From DATMNI01 sp035570275 (GTDB taxonomy: Bacteria > Acidobacteriota > Terriglobia > Bryobacterales > Bryobacteraceae), in NCBI GenBank assembly GCA_035570275.1, contig DATMNI010000368.1:1-43296 (forward strand): 43,296 nt of DNA, given 5' to 3'. A program made the position numbers and the translations under genes. The notes under the pieces were generated by a model. That model worked only from the letters and a program-made list of their open reading frames with translations. It was not told where the DNA came from and did no database searches. The first letter of the stretch is position 1; the number at the start of each line of letters is the position of its first letter. Shown one piece after another: positions 25,316-34,727 of this stretch.

Positions 25316-26146
25316 ATCCAAGCGGGCTACACGCATCCCCGCAATGCTACACCTACCCGGCAAACACCGCAAACTCTTCCAAACGGGGCTTGGCCGAAGA
25401 CTCACCGGTTACCCGGGGGAGAGCGGTGCTACGGTTTCGTAACGTTCCAGCATGGCGCTTGCCATATCCGGAGAGGATGGCTACAGGCCCTGAGGTGAAC
25501 CGGCGCGCCGTTGGTATCTCGCATTGTGGGCGACATCAGGTTGCACGGGTCTGCCGCCGTCCGGAGAAAACCAAGCTCCGTCACCGCTGGGAATCCGATG
25601 AAGCGCACCGCGCCTCATGTTCCGCCTGCCGGTGAAGCTCTGGCGCATTCAGCGGGTGCTTCATTGCAATACGCGGAACTCCTCAGCCGTGAAGCATCTG
25701 CCGTGTGATTTCGGCAGGCATTTCTTCGGGAGACAAGGCGGAGATACACCCGACCGCGGAGCAGACCACCGCGTCACGCGGAAGAACGCTTTGATTGGAT
25801 GGCTGCAAGATCGGCTTAACATAGCTGTCGGGGCTGCGCGGCGCCCAGCACGCATAATGCATGGCGTTGAACTTAGCGCGTCGCCGCAGGGCCTCTCGCT
25901 CCGCTCGGCCGGCCGCCAGTGCCGCCGCAGGTTCTCACAGACTGCGTGACCGCGACTGCATCGGCAGGGATAGGATCATCGACAGGGCGCGTGTTCCAGA
26001 GCGCCCGAGCGCCATACGGCTCAAGATCGCGGACATAACATGCAGACTCACAGCGGGGGCAGGCGAACCGCCTGCCCCGCCAAACAGCCGCGATTTACGC
26101 GACTGTCCTTTTTTCAAACAACGTTACTTAGTTGACTCAACTTATG
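25316..26146. other. Long intergenic stretch: conserved CocE upstream region, then unassigned sequence
   Basis: The first 220 bases (to about 25540) are related to 27946-28165, upstream of the decayed CocE copy. From 25540 to 26050 no gene or element was recognised. The minus-strand frame around 25661-25855 shows no family pattern. A hairpin is annotated separately at 26056. Confidence 0.45.
26056..26078. repeat. Perfect 10-bp inverted repeat
   Basis: GGGGCAGGCG, loop AAC, CGCCTGCCCC. It lies 69 bases after the stop of the PEP-CTERM gene (minus strand). There is no T-run after it on the minus strand, so it is a palindromic repeat or a weak terminator. Confidence 0.6.
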
Positions 26147-26809
26147 TTAGCGTACCCGCCTGCGGCGCAAGAGAACGGACAAGCCGACGAAGCCCGAACC
26201 CAGCAGACCGAGGGTGGCCGGTTCCGGCACGCCACTGCCCGGTGTGAACTGGAACGTGCCGGCATCGAATTGCTGCGACTGAAGCGGGGCACCCTGGCAA
26301 CCCACGCAGGTAGTTGGCCCGTCCAAGGCTGTAATGGAGTCCCAGGCTGCGCCAGTGAAGCTCAACGGGCCGGCGCCAGTCAATGCCGGGCCGCTGGTGG
26401 AACCGGTATTCAAGTTACCGTTTTTATCGATGGGGTTGAATCCGACCGCATCGACCTCATACGAGCCAGGCCCAAGGACTACCGGGCTAATGGCCTGGAA
26501 CACGTCGAAACCAATCCCTGCGGCGGTGTAGTTTCCGTTGAAGCTTACGGTGGGTGTGACCTGTGTGTGGTTGCCCATGTCCCAGATCGCCACGTCGATG
26601 TGGCCATCAATCGTGCCGGATCCCGAAGCGTTGAACACGCCCAAGGCCGTCACAGTGACAGGCGAAAGGACGTCAAATGTCAACGCCAGGTTGCCTCCCC
26701 AGTCCTGACGGCCCTGGCCGGCAGGATCGGTGTAGGCGATGGTTCCCGCATGAACCGGAAGTACTCCGATAAGGGCGAGAAGCGGGGCAAACGTTAAAAG
26801 TCGTTTCAT
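26147..26809 (-). CDS. Secreted protein with PEP-CTERM sorting signal
   Basis: A 220-residue exported protein. A signal peptide is at the start (RLLTFAPLLALIGVLPVHAG). The body is a beta-rich domain with TIAYTDPAGQGRQDWGGNLA, LTFDVLSPVTVTALGVFNAS and GHIDVAIWDM, of a kind common among PEP-CTERM proteins. It contains a CVGC pair. The C-terminus has the sorting signal VPEPATLGLLGSG, a hydrophobic helix and RRRRVR. Such proteins are recognised by an exosortase (EpsH-like) and linked to extracellular polysaccharide formation. No exosortase gene is in the window. The function of the body is unknown. Confidence 0.85.
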   Translation of the reverse strand: MKRLLTFAPLLALIGVLPVHAGTIAYTDPAGQGRQDWGGNLALTFDVLSPVTVTALGVFNASGSGTIDGHIDVAIWDMGNHTQVTPTVSFNGNYTAAGIGFDVFQAISPVVLGPGSYEVDAVGFNPIDKNGNLNTGSTSGPALTGAGPLSFTGAAWDSITALDGPTTCVGCQGAPLQSQQFDAGTFQFTPGSGVPEPATLGLLGSGFVGLSVLLRRRRVR

Positions 26810-27155
26810 ATTCTAAGAGTTCTCCATGAATCAGACAGATCCTGGAAGAGTTTCTGTTTGTGTCTGCTGATTCGAAACTAATCATAACATCGGATAAGAT
26901 ACTCTTATACGCACTTTGACCCCTGCGCCCCCCAGAGAGTTCTAAGGTCGCCTTGTAAGAGTACTACTACCGCGCGGGCAATTGGCGTAGCCGCCGGCGG
27001 CCAGCGGAGCTTTCTCCGTGCCACGGGCGCCTGGCCTAAAATGAGAGGCCCCCCGGCTCTGTCGGGGAGGCAGTAGCAGTTTGACAAATCCGGGAGTCCA
27101 TCGCGGAAACGCCTAAACGTGAGCCGCCAAGCGCACGAAAAGGAGATTTCACACG
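26810..27155. other. Intergenic stretch with a GC-rich hairpin, probable left flank of a dead IS200-like element
   Basis: CCCCG (27051-27055) and CGGGG (27063-27067) form a short stem that can be extended with flanking GGCC/AGG pairs. IS200/IS605 elements have such subterminal hairpins, and the dead transposase gene starts about 90 bases on. Exact element ends were not found. Confidence 0.35.
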
Positions 27156-27584
27156 ATGGACGAATACGAGAGTAAACCATACGAAGTGGGAGTGCAAATA
27201 TCACGTAGTGTTTATCCCGAAATGCCGTCGTAAGACCTTGTACACGCAGTTACGACCATATCTGGGGGAGGTATTCAAACGGTTAGCCCAACAGGAGGAG
27301 AGCCGGATCGAGGAGGGACATCCGATGAGCGATCACGTGCACACGCTGATCGCGATCCCGCCGAAATAACGCAGTCAGCAGGTGGTGGGATACATAAACG
27401 GGAACCGCGCCATACACCTGGCAATGGTATAAGGCGAGCGCAAGCGAAGTTTTGTTGGGCAGCATTTCTGGGCGCGCGGATACCTCGTCTCAACACTAGG
27501 ACGGGACGAGGAGTCATTCGAGCGTACCTCCAGCAGCACGAACAGGAGGACAAAAGACTGGACCAACTGAACCTGCAGCTCTGA
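27156..27584 (+). pseudogene. IS200/IS605-type TnpA (Y1 transposase), broken
   Basis: It starts with ATG 27156 behind AGGAG (27141-27145). After MDEYES the frame is lost; in the next frame one reads HTKWECKYHVVFIPKCRRKT, LYTQLRPYLGEVFKRLAQQ and EEGHPMSDHVHTLIAIPPK, then a stop where the family continues YAVSQVVGYIKG, then QQVVGYINGNRAIHLAMV, another stop, GERKRSFVGQHFWARGY, and a last shift to EDKRLDQLNLQL ending at 27584. The HxH metal motif is HVH in SDHVHTL, and the Tyr region is VVGYI. At least two stops and two frameshifts make it inactive. Confidence 0.85.
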
Positions 27585-27585
27585 G

Positions 27586-27710
27586 TGGCCACCGTTTAGT
27601 GGCCAAGGTTTAGCGGGCCGCGTTAGCGACCCGCCAAAGCGCCTTTGAGCGGCTCACAACCACGGGGCCGCGGCAGCGACCCCGAACAGCCGCTTTGAGC
27701 GGCTAAAGGG
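27586..27710. repeat. Cluster of REP-like palindromes
   Basis: Directly after the dead transposase come several short hairpins: GTGGCCACCGTTTAGTGGCC, GCGGGCCGCGTTAGCGACCCGC, and AGCCGCTTTGAGCGGCT (27688-27704, a perfect 7-bp stem with loop TTG), with related GCGCCTTTGAGCGGCT upstream. They may be the right end of the element or REP-type repeats moved by related Y1 transposases. Confidence 0.6.
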
Positions 27711-27734
27711 GGTTCAAAGGCGTTTTGCCGGGCA

Positions 27735-28165
27735 TCGGTTACTCAAGGGTGTGGCGTTCCAGCAGAATGGGCAGGGGAAGCGCGGCGGCGTTCGGCGTGA
27801 AGATCTTGGGCGTGAAGATCGCGGTCCTGCAGCTTGACGCCATCGCGCCGGAGGGATCATGAGGTCGCCCCTGGTGAACTGCGATGAGTCCTGTGCGGTG
27901 GCGGCGAGGCAGGCGAACACCAGAACGGGGAGGAATTTCATAGCCGATCAGGCTACATCCACCGGGGCAAACACCACAAACTCGTTCCATAAGTGGTGTC
28001 GCTCAAGGCGGGCCTGGCCGGGGAATCGCCGGTTACGGGAGACGAGCCATTCTACGGCTTGGGTTCCCGTAAACGCTCCGCGTGGCGCTTGAAATATCCG
28101 GAGCAGACGGCCGGAGGCCCCACCGTGAACCGGCGCGCAGTCGGTAATTTGCAAAATCGCAAAAC
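27735..28165 (-). pseudogene. Decayed partial copy of the CocE-type gene 5' end and its upstream region
   Basis: ATG at 27941 begins MKFLPVLVFACLAATAQ and DSSQFTRGDLMIP, nearly the same as the start of the hydrolase at 25315. After this the frame is lost, and FTPNAAALPLPILLER appears in another frame, with IFTP duplicated. Similarity ends near 27735, so only about 65 codons of 603 were copied. The sequence upstream of the start (27946-28165) is related to 25319-25540. Both copies have the same orientation. Confidence 0.8.
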
Positions 28166-28250
28166 CGAACATGGGCGCGAGGTTTTCAGGAGACACATTA
28201 GCGACGCAGGGAGCGAGATCGTTAGCGGCCGTTAAAAGGATTTGTGAGGG

Positions 28251-28757
28251 CTATTTCTGTGGCGGGTACAGATTCATAGACTGGCACGCCTTCACCTGTT
28301 CCGTGTCCTTGATCGTCACGTCAGATGTTTTCTTGCCAGTCGTTGCCTGAAAGACTGCCACACACTCGTCTGCATGTTCCACGCGGAGTTTTCGTTGGGC
28401 CAATTCTTCCTCCTCGACACCCATTCGAATGGCAAGTTTATCTCCCCGGTCAAGTTGAGCGATTACATAAAGGTGGTGAACCTCCGGGCTCTCTTTGCTG
28501 GGAGCGTCTACATCAACCAGGATTGTCTCAATCTGATTAGACAGTCCAGCAACGACTTCCACCTGGTTATCGTATTGCTTTTGAGCAAACTTGTGTTCAG
28601 CGGACTCCGGTGCTTTCGCGGCCACCACGATATCACCGGGTGACGGCAAATTGTAGAGGTTTGGTTCGGTGGTCCCGTTGTTTTGGGCCATTGCCACGCC
28701 CGTCAAAATCACCATGAACTCAAGCGAACGAATATAAGCTCTCATGCTTAACAGCAT
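28251..28757 (-). CDS. Small exported protein of unknown function
   Basis: A 168-residue protein with a signal peptide (RSLEFMVILTGVAMAQ). The mature part is acidic, without cysteine pairs near the start, and has KFAQKQYDNQVEVVAGLSNQ, then LVDVDAPSKESPEVHHLYVI and RMGVEEEELAQRKLRVEHAD. It resembles no family I can name. The ATG at 28757 is preceded by GGCGG; an ATG four codons on is an alternative. It stands alone on the minus strand between the decayed CocE copy and an IS3 remnant. Confidence 0.55.
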   Translation of the reverse strand: MLLSMRAYIRSLEFMVILTGVAMAQNNGTTEPNLYNLPSPGDIVVAAKAPESAEHKFAQKQYDNQVEVVAGLSNQIETILVDVDAPSKESPEVHHLYVIAQLDRGDKLAIRMGVEEEELAQRKLRVEHADECVAVFQATTGKKTSDVTIKDTEQVKACQSMNLYPPQK

Positions 28758-28914
28758 AGCCGCCGACGCGCGAAATGTTTAGTACCGCGCGTACTGATAC
28801 GGTCCTGGAGACGACCTCTAAGACTATGAATTCGCGGCCTTTATAGTGGTCCCAGGATTTCAGATCAGGCAAGAGGGTAAGGTTTCGGGCGAAGTCGCTG
28901 GCAAGGAGAGGTCG

Positions 28915-28990
28915 ATGACGACGACGCGAAAGAAGCACAGCCCGCAGTTCAAGGTACGGACGGCGATGGAGGCAATGATACAATCGGCGA
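28915..28990 (+). mobile_element. Remnant of IS3-family OrfA N-terminus
   Basis: ATG 28915 with site AGGAGAG just before it, reading MTTTRKKHSPQFKVRTAMEA, which matches the beginning of IS3-type OrfA proteins (RKRHSPEFKAKVALEA). The family helix-turn-helix sequence does not follow; the frame merges with that of the next gene. It probably marks an old insertion site. Confidence 0.6.
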
Positions 28991-29002
28991 TGGAGTTGAT
29001 AA

Positions 29003-31852
29003 GTGAGCCGCCAGGTATCCCACGCCTCATCGCCGCTGGCTCAGGTATGGCTGGCGCAAGCATGGCTGGCGCGGGTTCGCCGTTGTGTGTCCGCCGCGTT
29101 GCGCGCCGCGCTTGTCAGCGCGTTGTTTTGCGGGTTATTCTGCCTGCCCTCCGCCAAAGCCGCGGATGCCGGCCCGGCACTGCAGGAAGCGGCGGCGGCG
29201 TTGCAACGAGGAGATTTTGCGGGCGCCGAGCTGAAGTTGCGCGCCGAGTTGCAGGTCCATCCCGACGATGCGGAGACTCTGAGTCTGCTCGGCTTTGCGC
29301 TCGATGTGCAGAAGAAGTTCCCGGAGGCCGATTCCGTCCACCGCCGGGCGGTCGCCGCGGCGCCTGGCTCCACCCGCGTCCTGGGCAGATACGCTAACCA
29401 CCTGCTGAGCACCGGTGACGAAAAAAGCGCCCGCAAGGCATTTCAGGATGCCATCGCGATCGATCCATCCGACCGTTACGCGAACCTGCAGTTGGCCCAA
29501 CTGGCACTGAAGGCGAAAGATGCCGCCCATGCCAAGGAAGCGCTGCTCTATCTGGATCACCTGCCCGCGGACCAGCGGGAAGCGCCGGAAGCGGCAGTTC
29601 AAAGATTAGCCGCGCTGGATCTGAGCGGCGATCGCGAAGCAGCCGAGGCTCTATTCGTTCGCCTGTCATCGGCCACGCAGCAAGATGCCAGGCTCAGCGC
29701 TTCCATGGGTTGGACCTTGACGGAGGCCGGACAATTTGACCACGCCGAGACTTTTCTGACGCATGCGCTGGCGGCCGACCCGTCGAACTTCCAGGTGCTC
29801 TACGATCTTGGCGTGGTGGCCTGCTATGCCCGCCATTACGAACGCGCGCGCGATGTGCTGGAGACCGCCGTCAGGCAGCAGCCGAACAACGTGGACGTGC
29901 TCTACAGCCTGGCTTTTGTATACAGCGCTTTGCGGCAACCCGAGCCCACATTGCGTTTGCTGGCGCGGGCCGCGAAACTGGCGCCGAGGCGCGCGGACGT
30001 GCAAAGGCTGGTGGCTGTCACAACCGGAGACCTGCAGGCGAATGAGGACTCCGCGGAGGCCTGGGACCGCTATGCGGCGCTGGCCCCAAAAGATGACACA
30101 GCCCGCCGCGAGCGCGGCTTCGCGAGGATTCATCTGCGGCAATTCGAGACGGGTATCGCCGACCTGGAATGGTACATTGCACGGCATCCCGACGACGCGA
30201 TGGGGCACTACGAACTCGGCCTGGCGCAGAGCACCAGCGATCCGACAAAAGGACTGGCAAGTCTGGACCGGGCGTTGGAGCTGAAACCGGATTTCGTGGC
30301 GGCGCGTGCTGCCCGAGGGGCACTTTATTACGTCCAGGGAAAGCTGGAAGCTGCCGTGCCGGACTTGGAATCCGCCGTTGCCAGCGAGCCCTCGAACGGC
30401 GTGATTCTGGATCGCCTGGGACAGACCTATCGAGCTCTGGACCGGCTGGCGGATGCCATACGCGTGCTGCGCAAAGCCGCGGTTCTGGCGCCTGGCGAAT
30501 CCACCATACAGCTTCACCTTGCCAATGCGCTGGCCGAGGCGGGTGAGAACGCCGAGTCCGAAATTCTGATGGATCGCTATCGCCAACGGCGCCCCACGCA
30601 GGCCCCGAGGGACCTGATGCGCTATCTGAGCCTCACCCCCGAACAGCAGCGGGCCGACTACCGGGTGCGCGTGGAAAAGGCCGTCCACGACAATCCGGGC
30701 GATGCCAACGCACAACTGCACTATCTGAAATTGTCACTGGAAGAAAGTCAGATCGACCAGGCATCAGCCACCGCCCGCGCGATTGGCGGCATGAAGCCCG
30801 GCGCAGCCGTGCTGGCCGATGCGGGGCGCGCGCTTCTCACCGCCAGGCAGTATGCGCCCGCCAGGGAACTGCTGGAACAAGCCGCTGCTGCCGATCCTTC
30901 CGCCGGCCTGGAATTGGACTTGGCCATTGCCGCATTCCATACCACGGGCGGGGCTTCCCCTAACGCAGGCGCGGCTGCCGGTAACTCAGGCGCCGCTCCT
31001 CCTAACTCAGGCGCGGTAGCGGGACTCAGGCTTTTGGAACGGGTGCCGGAATCCCGCCGGAACGCCGATTATTATCTCGCCCGCGCCCAAATGCTCGACG
31101 CATCCGGGAAGGCCGCGGATGCCATGGCGGCTCTCGAACGGGCGATCCATGCGGCTCCGGGACGTGCCGAGTTGTACTGGCAGGGGGCGGTTTTTCTGAA
31201 CCGGAACGGCCATGCGCCAGAGGCGCTGCAGTTGCTTGATCGGGCCGAACAAATCCTGCCGCAGGACCCCCAGATTCCACTACTGAGAGCGACTGTGCTG
31301 GAATCGGCCGGTCAAGCCGAGGATGCCGACCATCTGCTGGATAAAATACAGCGCCGGTGGCCGGAACGTAGCGCCGTCTGGGTGGCGCGCGGGATCTTTT
31401 TAGCTGCCCAGCGGCATTTTGAGGAGGCTCGGCGAGCGTTGGAAACGGCGGTCTCGCTGGGCGCGCGCAGTCCGGAAGCCTGGTTCTATCTGGCGGACAC
31501 CACGGTTCGCTCCGCGCCGGACCGGATCGGTGACGCCGAAGCCGCTGTTGGCGAAGCTCTGAAACTGGCGCCGGAGGACCCCTGGACACAGACGTTAGCC
31601 GGTCAAATCGCATATAAGAAGGGCGACTACAAGACCGCGGCGGAACGGCAGCAGAATGCGATCCGGCTGCGTCCCGGCTGGATTGGGGCGCACCAGGATC
31701 TGGCGCAATCCTATACCGCGCTGGGCCGGAAGCAGGAAGCCCAGGCTCAGCAAGAAATCGCGCAGGCGATCCGGAAGGAGTCTCCGGACAAGGGGGCCGA
31801 GGCTCCCGATCCGGGTAAACTTTTCCGGACCAGACCGCCCCAGGACTGGTAG
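29003..31852 (+). CDS. Large exported TPR protein
   Basis: A 949-residue protein starting at GTG 29003 (GGAG seven bases before). A hydrophobic segment (ALRAALVSALFCGLFCLPSA) ending in AKAAD is a signal peptide after a longer basic start, itself built on repeats (LAQVWLAQAWLARV). The rest is about twenty TPR units, for example ADAGPALQEAAAALQRGDFA, FAGAELKLRAELQVHPDDAE, DPSNFQVLYDLGVVACYARH and DYKTAAERQQNAIRLRPGWI. A Gly/Ala/Asn/Ser insert made of repeats (PNAGAAAGNSGAAPPNSGA) interrupts the array near residue 655. Such proteins act as periplasmic scaffolds for complexes. It lies 73 bases before the ADOP permease gene on the same strand and may be co-transcribed. Confidence 0.85.
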   Translation: MSRQVSHASSPLAQVWLAQAWLARVRRCVSAALRAALVSALFCGLFCLPSAKAADAGPALQEAAAALQRGDFAGAELKLRAELQVHPDDAETLSLLGFALDVQKKFPEADSVHRRAVAAAPGSTRVLGRYANHLLSTGDEKSARKAFQDAIAIDPSDRYANLQLAQLALKAKDAAHAKEALLYLDHLPADQREAPEAAVQRLAALDLSGDREAAEALFVRLSSATQQDARLSASMGWTLTEAGQFDHAETFLTHALAADPSNFQVLYDLGVVACYARHYERARDVLETAVRQQPNNVDVLYSLAFVYSALRQPEPTLRLLARAAKLAPRRADVQRLVAVTTGDLQANEDSAEAWDRYAALAPKDDTARRERGFARIHLRQFETGIADLEWYIARHPDDAMGHYELGLAQSTSDPTKGLASLDRALELKPDFVAARAARGALYYVQGKLEAAVPDLESAVASEPSNGVILDRLGQTYRALDRLADAIRVLRKAAVLAPGESTIQLHLANALAEAGENAESEILMDRYRQRRPTQAPRDLMRYLSLTPEQQRADYRVRVEKAVHDNPGDANAQLHYLKLSLEESQIDQASATARAIGGMKPGAAVLADAGRALLTARQYAPARELLEQAAAADPSAGLELDLAIAAFHTTGGASPNAGAAAGNSGAAPPNSGAVAGLRLLERVPESRRNADYYLARAQMLDASGKAADAMAALERAIHAAPGRAELYWQGAVFLNRNGHAPEALQLLDRAEQILPQDPQIPLLRATVLESAGQAEDADHLLDKIQRRWPERSAVWVARGIFLAAQRHFEEARRALETAVSLGARSPEAWFYLADTTVRSAPDRIGDAEAAVGEALKLAPEDPWTQTLAGQIAYKKGDYKTAAERQQNAIRLRPGWIGAHQDLAQSYTALGRKQEAQAQQEIAQAIRKESPDKGAEAPDPGKLFRTRPPQDW

Positions 31853-31925
31853 GCGGCAACTGCGGCGCACGCGGCGCACCCCTCCGATAGCCGGCTACTT
31901 CGGAATAGGGCTAAGATGACAGACG

Positions 31926-34397
31926 ATGCGCGGCCTTTCTTCCGACATCCGCTACGCTCTTCGGACGCTCAGACGCGGAGGCATTTCATCAGTCGTCGCG
32001 ATCCTGAGCCTGGCTGTCGGTGTCGGCCCGAACGTGGCGATCTTCAGTGTTGGTTACGCGATGCTGGTCTACCCGCTGCCTTACCCCGGGGCGGATCGCC
32101 TGGTCATGCTCCGCCCGATGAATCCTCAGCACGGCATGTTCTTTCCTACGGTTGCGCCGGCCAATCTGCTCGACTGGCAAGCTCGGGCGAAATCGTTCGA
32201 AGCCATCGCCGGCTATCGGCGGCAAACTGTGGATCTGACCGGGGGAGATCGAAGCGAACGCCTGCGCGGGCTCAGCATCACGCCTGAGTTCTTCAGAGTT
32301 CTCGGCGTACCTTTGATGGGCGAAACGTTCGGTCCGAATGATCCACAGCGGCGGAGGTTCGAGATCATTATCGGCCGCCGCCTCTGGCAGCGTCGCTTCG
32401 CATCGGACGGGAAACTCCTCGGCAAGGTTCTGGATGTCAACCTCATCAATCTGAGCCGCATCGGGCCCACGCCGTCTTTGGTTACCGGCATCGCTTCGGC
32501 CGACGCGCATTTCCCGCCGCTCAGCGCCGATTTCAGTCTGGCGCCCGGAGTGGTCACGGGTATTGGCGATTCGGTGGATTTCTGGGTTCCCGAATTGATC
32601 GATCCGGCGAAGCGTGATAATGGCGATCTGGACGCCATTGCCCGGCTGCGTCCGGGAATCTCGATCGAGCAAGCCCAGGCGGAGATGGATACCGTTTCCC
32701 GCAATCTTGCCGCGGCCCATCCCGAAACCAACAACGGTCTCAGCGTTCGTGTCGTCCCTCTGCGCGATGAGGTGTTGGGTGGATCTCGGCGGGCGTTGCT
32801 GTTGTTGTTCGCCTGCACGGGTTTTGTGCTCCTCGTTGCATGCGGAAATGTCGCCAACCTGCTGCTGGCTCGCGCCACGGCGCGCCAGAAAGAAGTGTCC
32901 ATACGCGCGGCGCTCGGCGCAGCGAGATGGCGAATCCTGCGTCAGTTTCTGGCTGAGTCCGCATGCATTGCTTTGCCGGCGGGCGCGATCGGAGTCGGCT
33001 TGGCGTATGCCAGCCTCGTTCTGCTGCGGCCCTTGATTCCCGCGGACGTTCCGCTGGCGCAGGAGGCGACAGTGGATCGCACCGCTCTCCTGTTCACGGT
33101 GATGGTTGCTTTACTGACAGCGTTGATCGCGGGCATCATCCCCGCATTGCGGGCGTCGTCTGCAAATCCGGGGGATGCCATTAAGCTCGAAGGGCGAAGC
33201 ATCACCGCCGCCTACGGTCGGCAACGCCTGGTCGCCATTCTCGTCGCTGCGGAAGTGGCCATGACGCTCATGCTTTTGATCGCCACAGGCCTGATGGTCA
33301 GGAGCGCGAATCGGCTGTCGCGTATCGATCCTGGTTTCGATACCCGGAATCTGTTGACGATGACGATCTCCCTTCCCAATAACAAATTCGAATGGAGGCA
33401 CAACGTCGTGTTTTCCCGCCAGGTGATCCGCTCGATGGAAACGATGCCGGAAGTTCGCGGCGCCGCGGTCATCCAGGGCGTGCCCATGCGCGCGGGAAGT
33501 TTTTATGGCTCCTTCAGCATCGAAGGAAAGCCGGACGCGCCGGTGGATCGGCCCTCCGCGCGACTCCGCGTCGTCAGCCCGGAATACTTCCGTTTGATGA
33601 AAATCCCTATCCTCTCCGGACGCGGTTATGACGAGCACGATGAAGTGGGCCGAGTCGGAAGCCTTCCATCCGTAATCGTGAATCGCACACTGGCGGGGCG
33701 CTCCTGGCCGGGGCAGGATGCAGTTGGCAAGAGAGTGCTGATGTCATGGAAGACGACCCCATCGGTAATCATCGGTGTGGTTGACGACGTGCGATATACG
33801 GGACTCGACGCGGAGCCCGGAAACGAGCTTTACCTTCCCGAGGGGTTATATCCACAATCCGCGATTACGCTGCTGGTGCGAACGAATCGTGACCCCTTGC
33901 CCCTCTATCCCGCCATGCACAGAGGAATTGTGGACATCGACAAGGACGCTTTCGTCTTCGATGTGAAACCGATGACGCAGCTCATTGCCGAGTCGCTGGC
34001 GCCACGGCGGTTCTCCACTATACTGTTGTCCACATTCGCCGTCGTCGCGCTCATCCTTTCGTTGGCGGGCATTTACGCCGTGATCGCCCACTCGGTTGCA
34101 CAGCGCACGTTCGAGATCGGCATTCGCATCGCGATGGGCGCTTCACCGGCTCGCGTTACCGGCTTGATGCTGCGATACGGACTATTCCCGGCAATCTGTG
34201 GAATGGCGGCCGGGTGGTTGGGCGCACTGGCGATTTCACGATTTTTTGCCGCAATGCTGTTCGGTGTCGGGCCGCTCGATCCTCCAACGTGGATCGTCGT
34301 TTCCGGCTGCCTGCTCGCTGTGGCGAGCATCGCGAGTTACCTGCCTGCGCGCCGAGCGTGCAGTGTCGATCCGGCCACCGCGCTTCGAGCGGAGTAG
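31926..34397 (+). CDS. ADOP-type ABC transporter permease (MacB/FtsX family)
   Basis: An 823-residue inner-membrane protein. It begins MRGLSSDIRYALRTLRRGGI, the usual ADOP (acidobacterial duplicated orphan permease) opening, followed by a first membrane segment (VVAILSLAVGVGPNVAIFSV), a MacB-type periplasmic domain (LLDWQARAKSFEAIAGYR, TPEFFRVLGVPLMGE), an FtsX unit (LLLLFACTGFVLLVACGNVA, NLLLARATARQKEVSIRAAL), a second periplasmic domain and a second FtsX unit (LIAGIIPALRAS; FEIGIRIAMGASPARVTGLM). No ATPase gene is beside it, as usual for orphan ADOP genes. The substrate is unknown; the family is linked to export or to mechanotransmission. Confidence 0.92.
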   Translation: MRGLSSDIRYALRTLRRGGISSVVAILSLAVGVGPNVAIFSVGYAMLVYPLPYPGADRLVMLRPMNPQHGMFFPTVAPANLLDWQARAKSFEAIAGYRRQTVDLTGGDRSERLRGLSITPEFFRVLGVPLMGETFGPNDPQRRRFEIIIGRRLWQRRFASDGKLLGKVLDVNLINLSRIGPTPSLVTGIASADAHFPPLSADFSLAPGVVTGIGDSVDFWVPELIDPAKRDNGDLDAIARLRPGISIEQAQAEMDTVSRNLAAAHPETNNGLSVRVVPLRDEVLGGSRRALLLLFACTGFVLLVACGNVANLLLARATARQKEVSIRAALGAARWRILRQFLAESACIALPAGAIGVGLAYASLVLLRPLIPADVPLAQEATVDRTALLFTVMVALLTALIAGIIPALRASSANPGDAIKLEGRSITAAYGRQRLVAILVAAEVAMTLMLLIATGLMVRSANRLSRIDPGFDTRNLLTMTISLPNNKFEWRHNVVFSRQVIRSMETMPEVRGAAVIQGVPMRAGSFYGSFSIEGKPDAPVDRPSARLRVVSPEYFRLMKIPILSGRGYDEHDEVGRVGSLPSVIVNRTLAGRSWPGQDAVGKRVLMSWKTTPSVIIGVVDDVRYTGLDAEPGNELYLPEGLYPQSAITLLVRTNRDPLPLYPAMHRGIVDIDKDAFVFDVKPMTQLIAESLAPRRFSTILLSTFAVVALILSLAGIYAVIAHSVAQRTFEIGIRIAMGASPARVTGLMLRYGLFPAICGMAAGWLGALAISRFFAAMLFGVGPLDPPTWIVVSGCLLAVASIASYLPARRACSVDPATALRAE

Positions 34398-34727
34398 TGC
34401 CTACGTCTAAGCCGCACGATCATTTTCAGCGCGATCTGCGTGCGGGAACATATCGACAGCCTGGATCCACTCGACGCGATAACCGCGGTGGGTAGAAGAA
34501 CAAGTTCCCAGATCGGCCCTTGAAGCCTTTCCGCGGCGGATCGAGAGAATGACGGCATTCCATGCTTCGCGCGCGCCAAGGGGCAAAGGAGTTCCTCACG
34601 TTTGGATCTTGAGCTCAGAAATCGGCGGTATTCCAACCGTCGCTTTCGCGCGCCAAGTAACGATCAGCAGCGTTTACCGATCCCGGTTGACGGCTTTACT
34701 CGGGAAATAGCCCACTACTCGGATACG
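34398..34727. other. Intergenic stretch between convergent genes, nothing recognised
   Basis: About 330 bases. The short frames show no family pattern, and no hairpin followed by a T-run was found for either gene. Confidence 0.45.
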
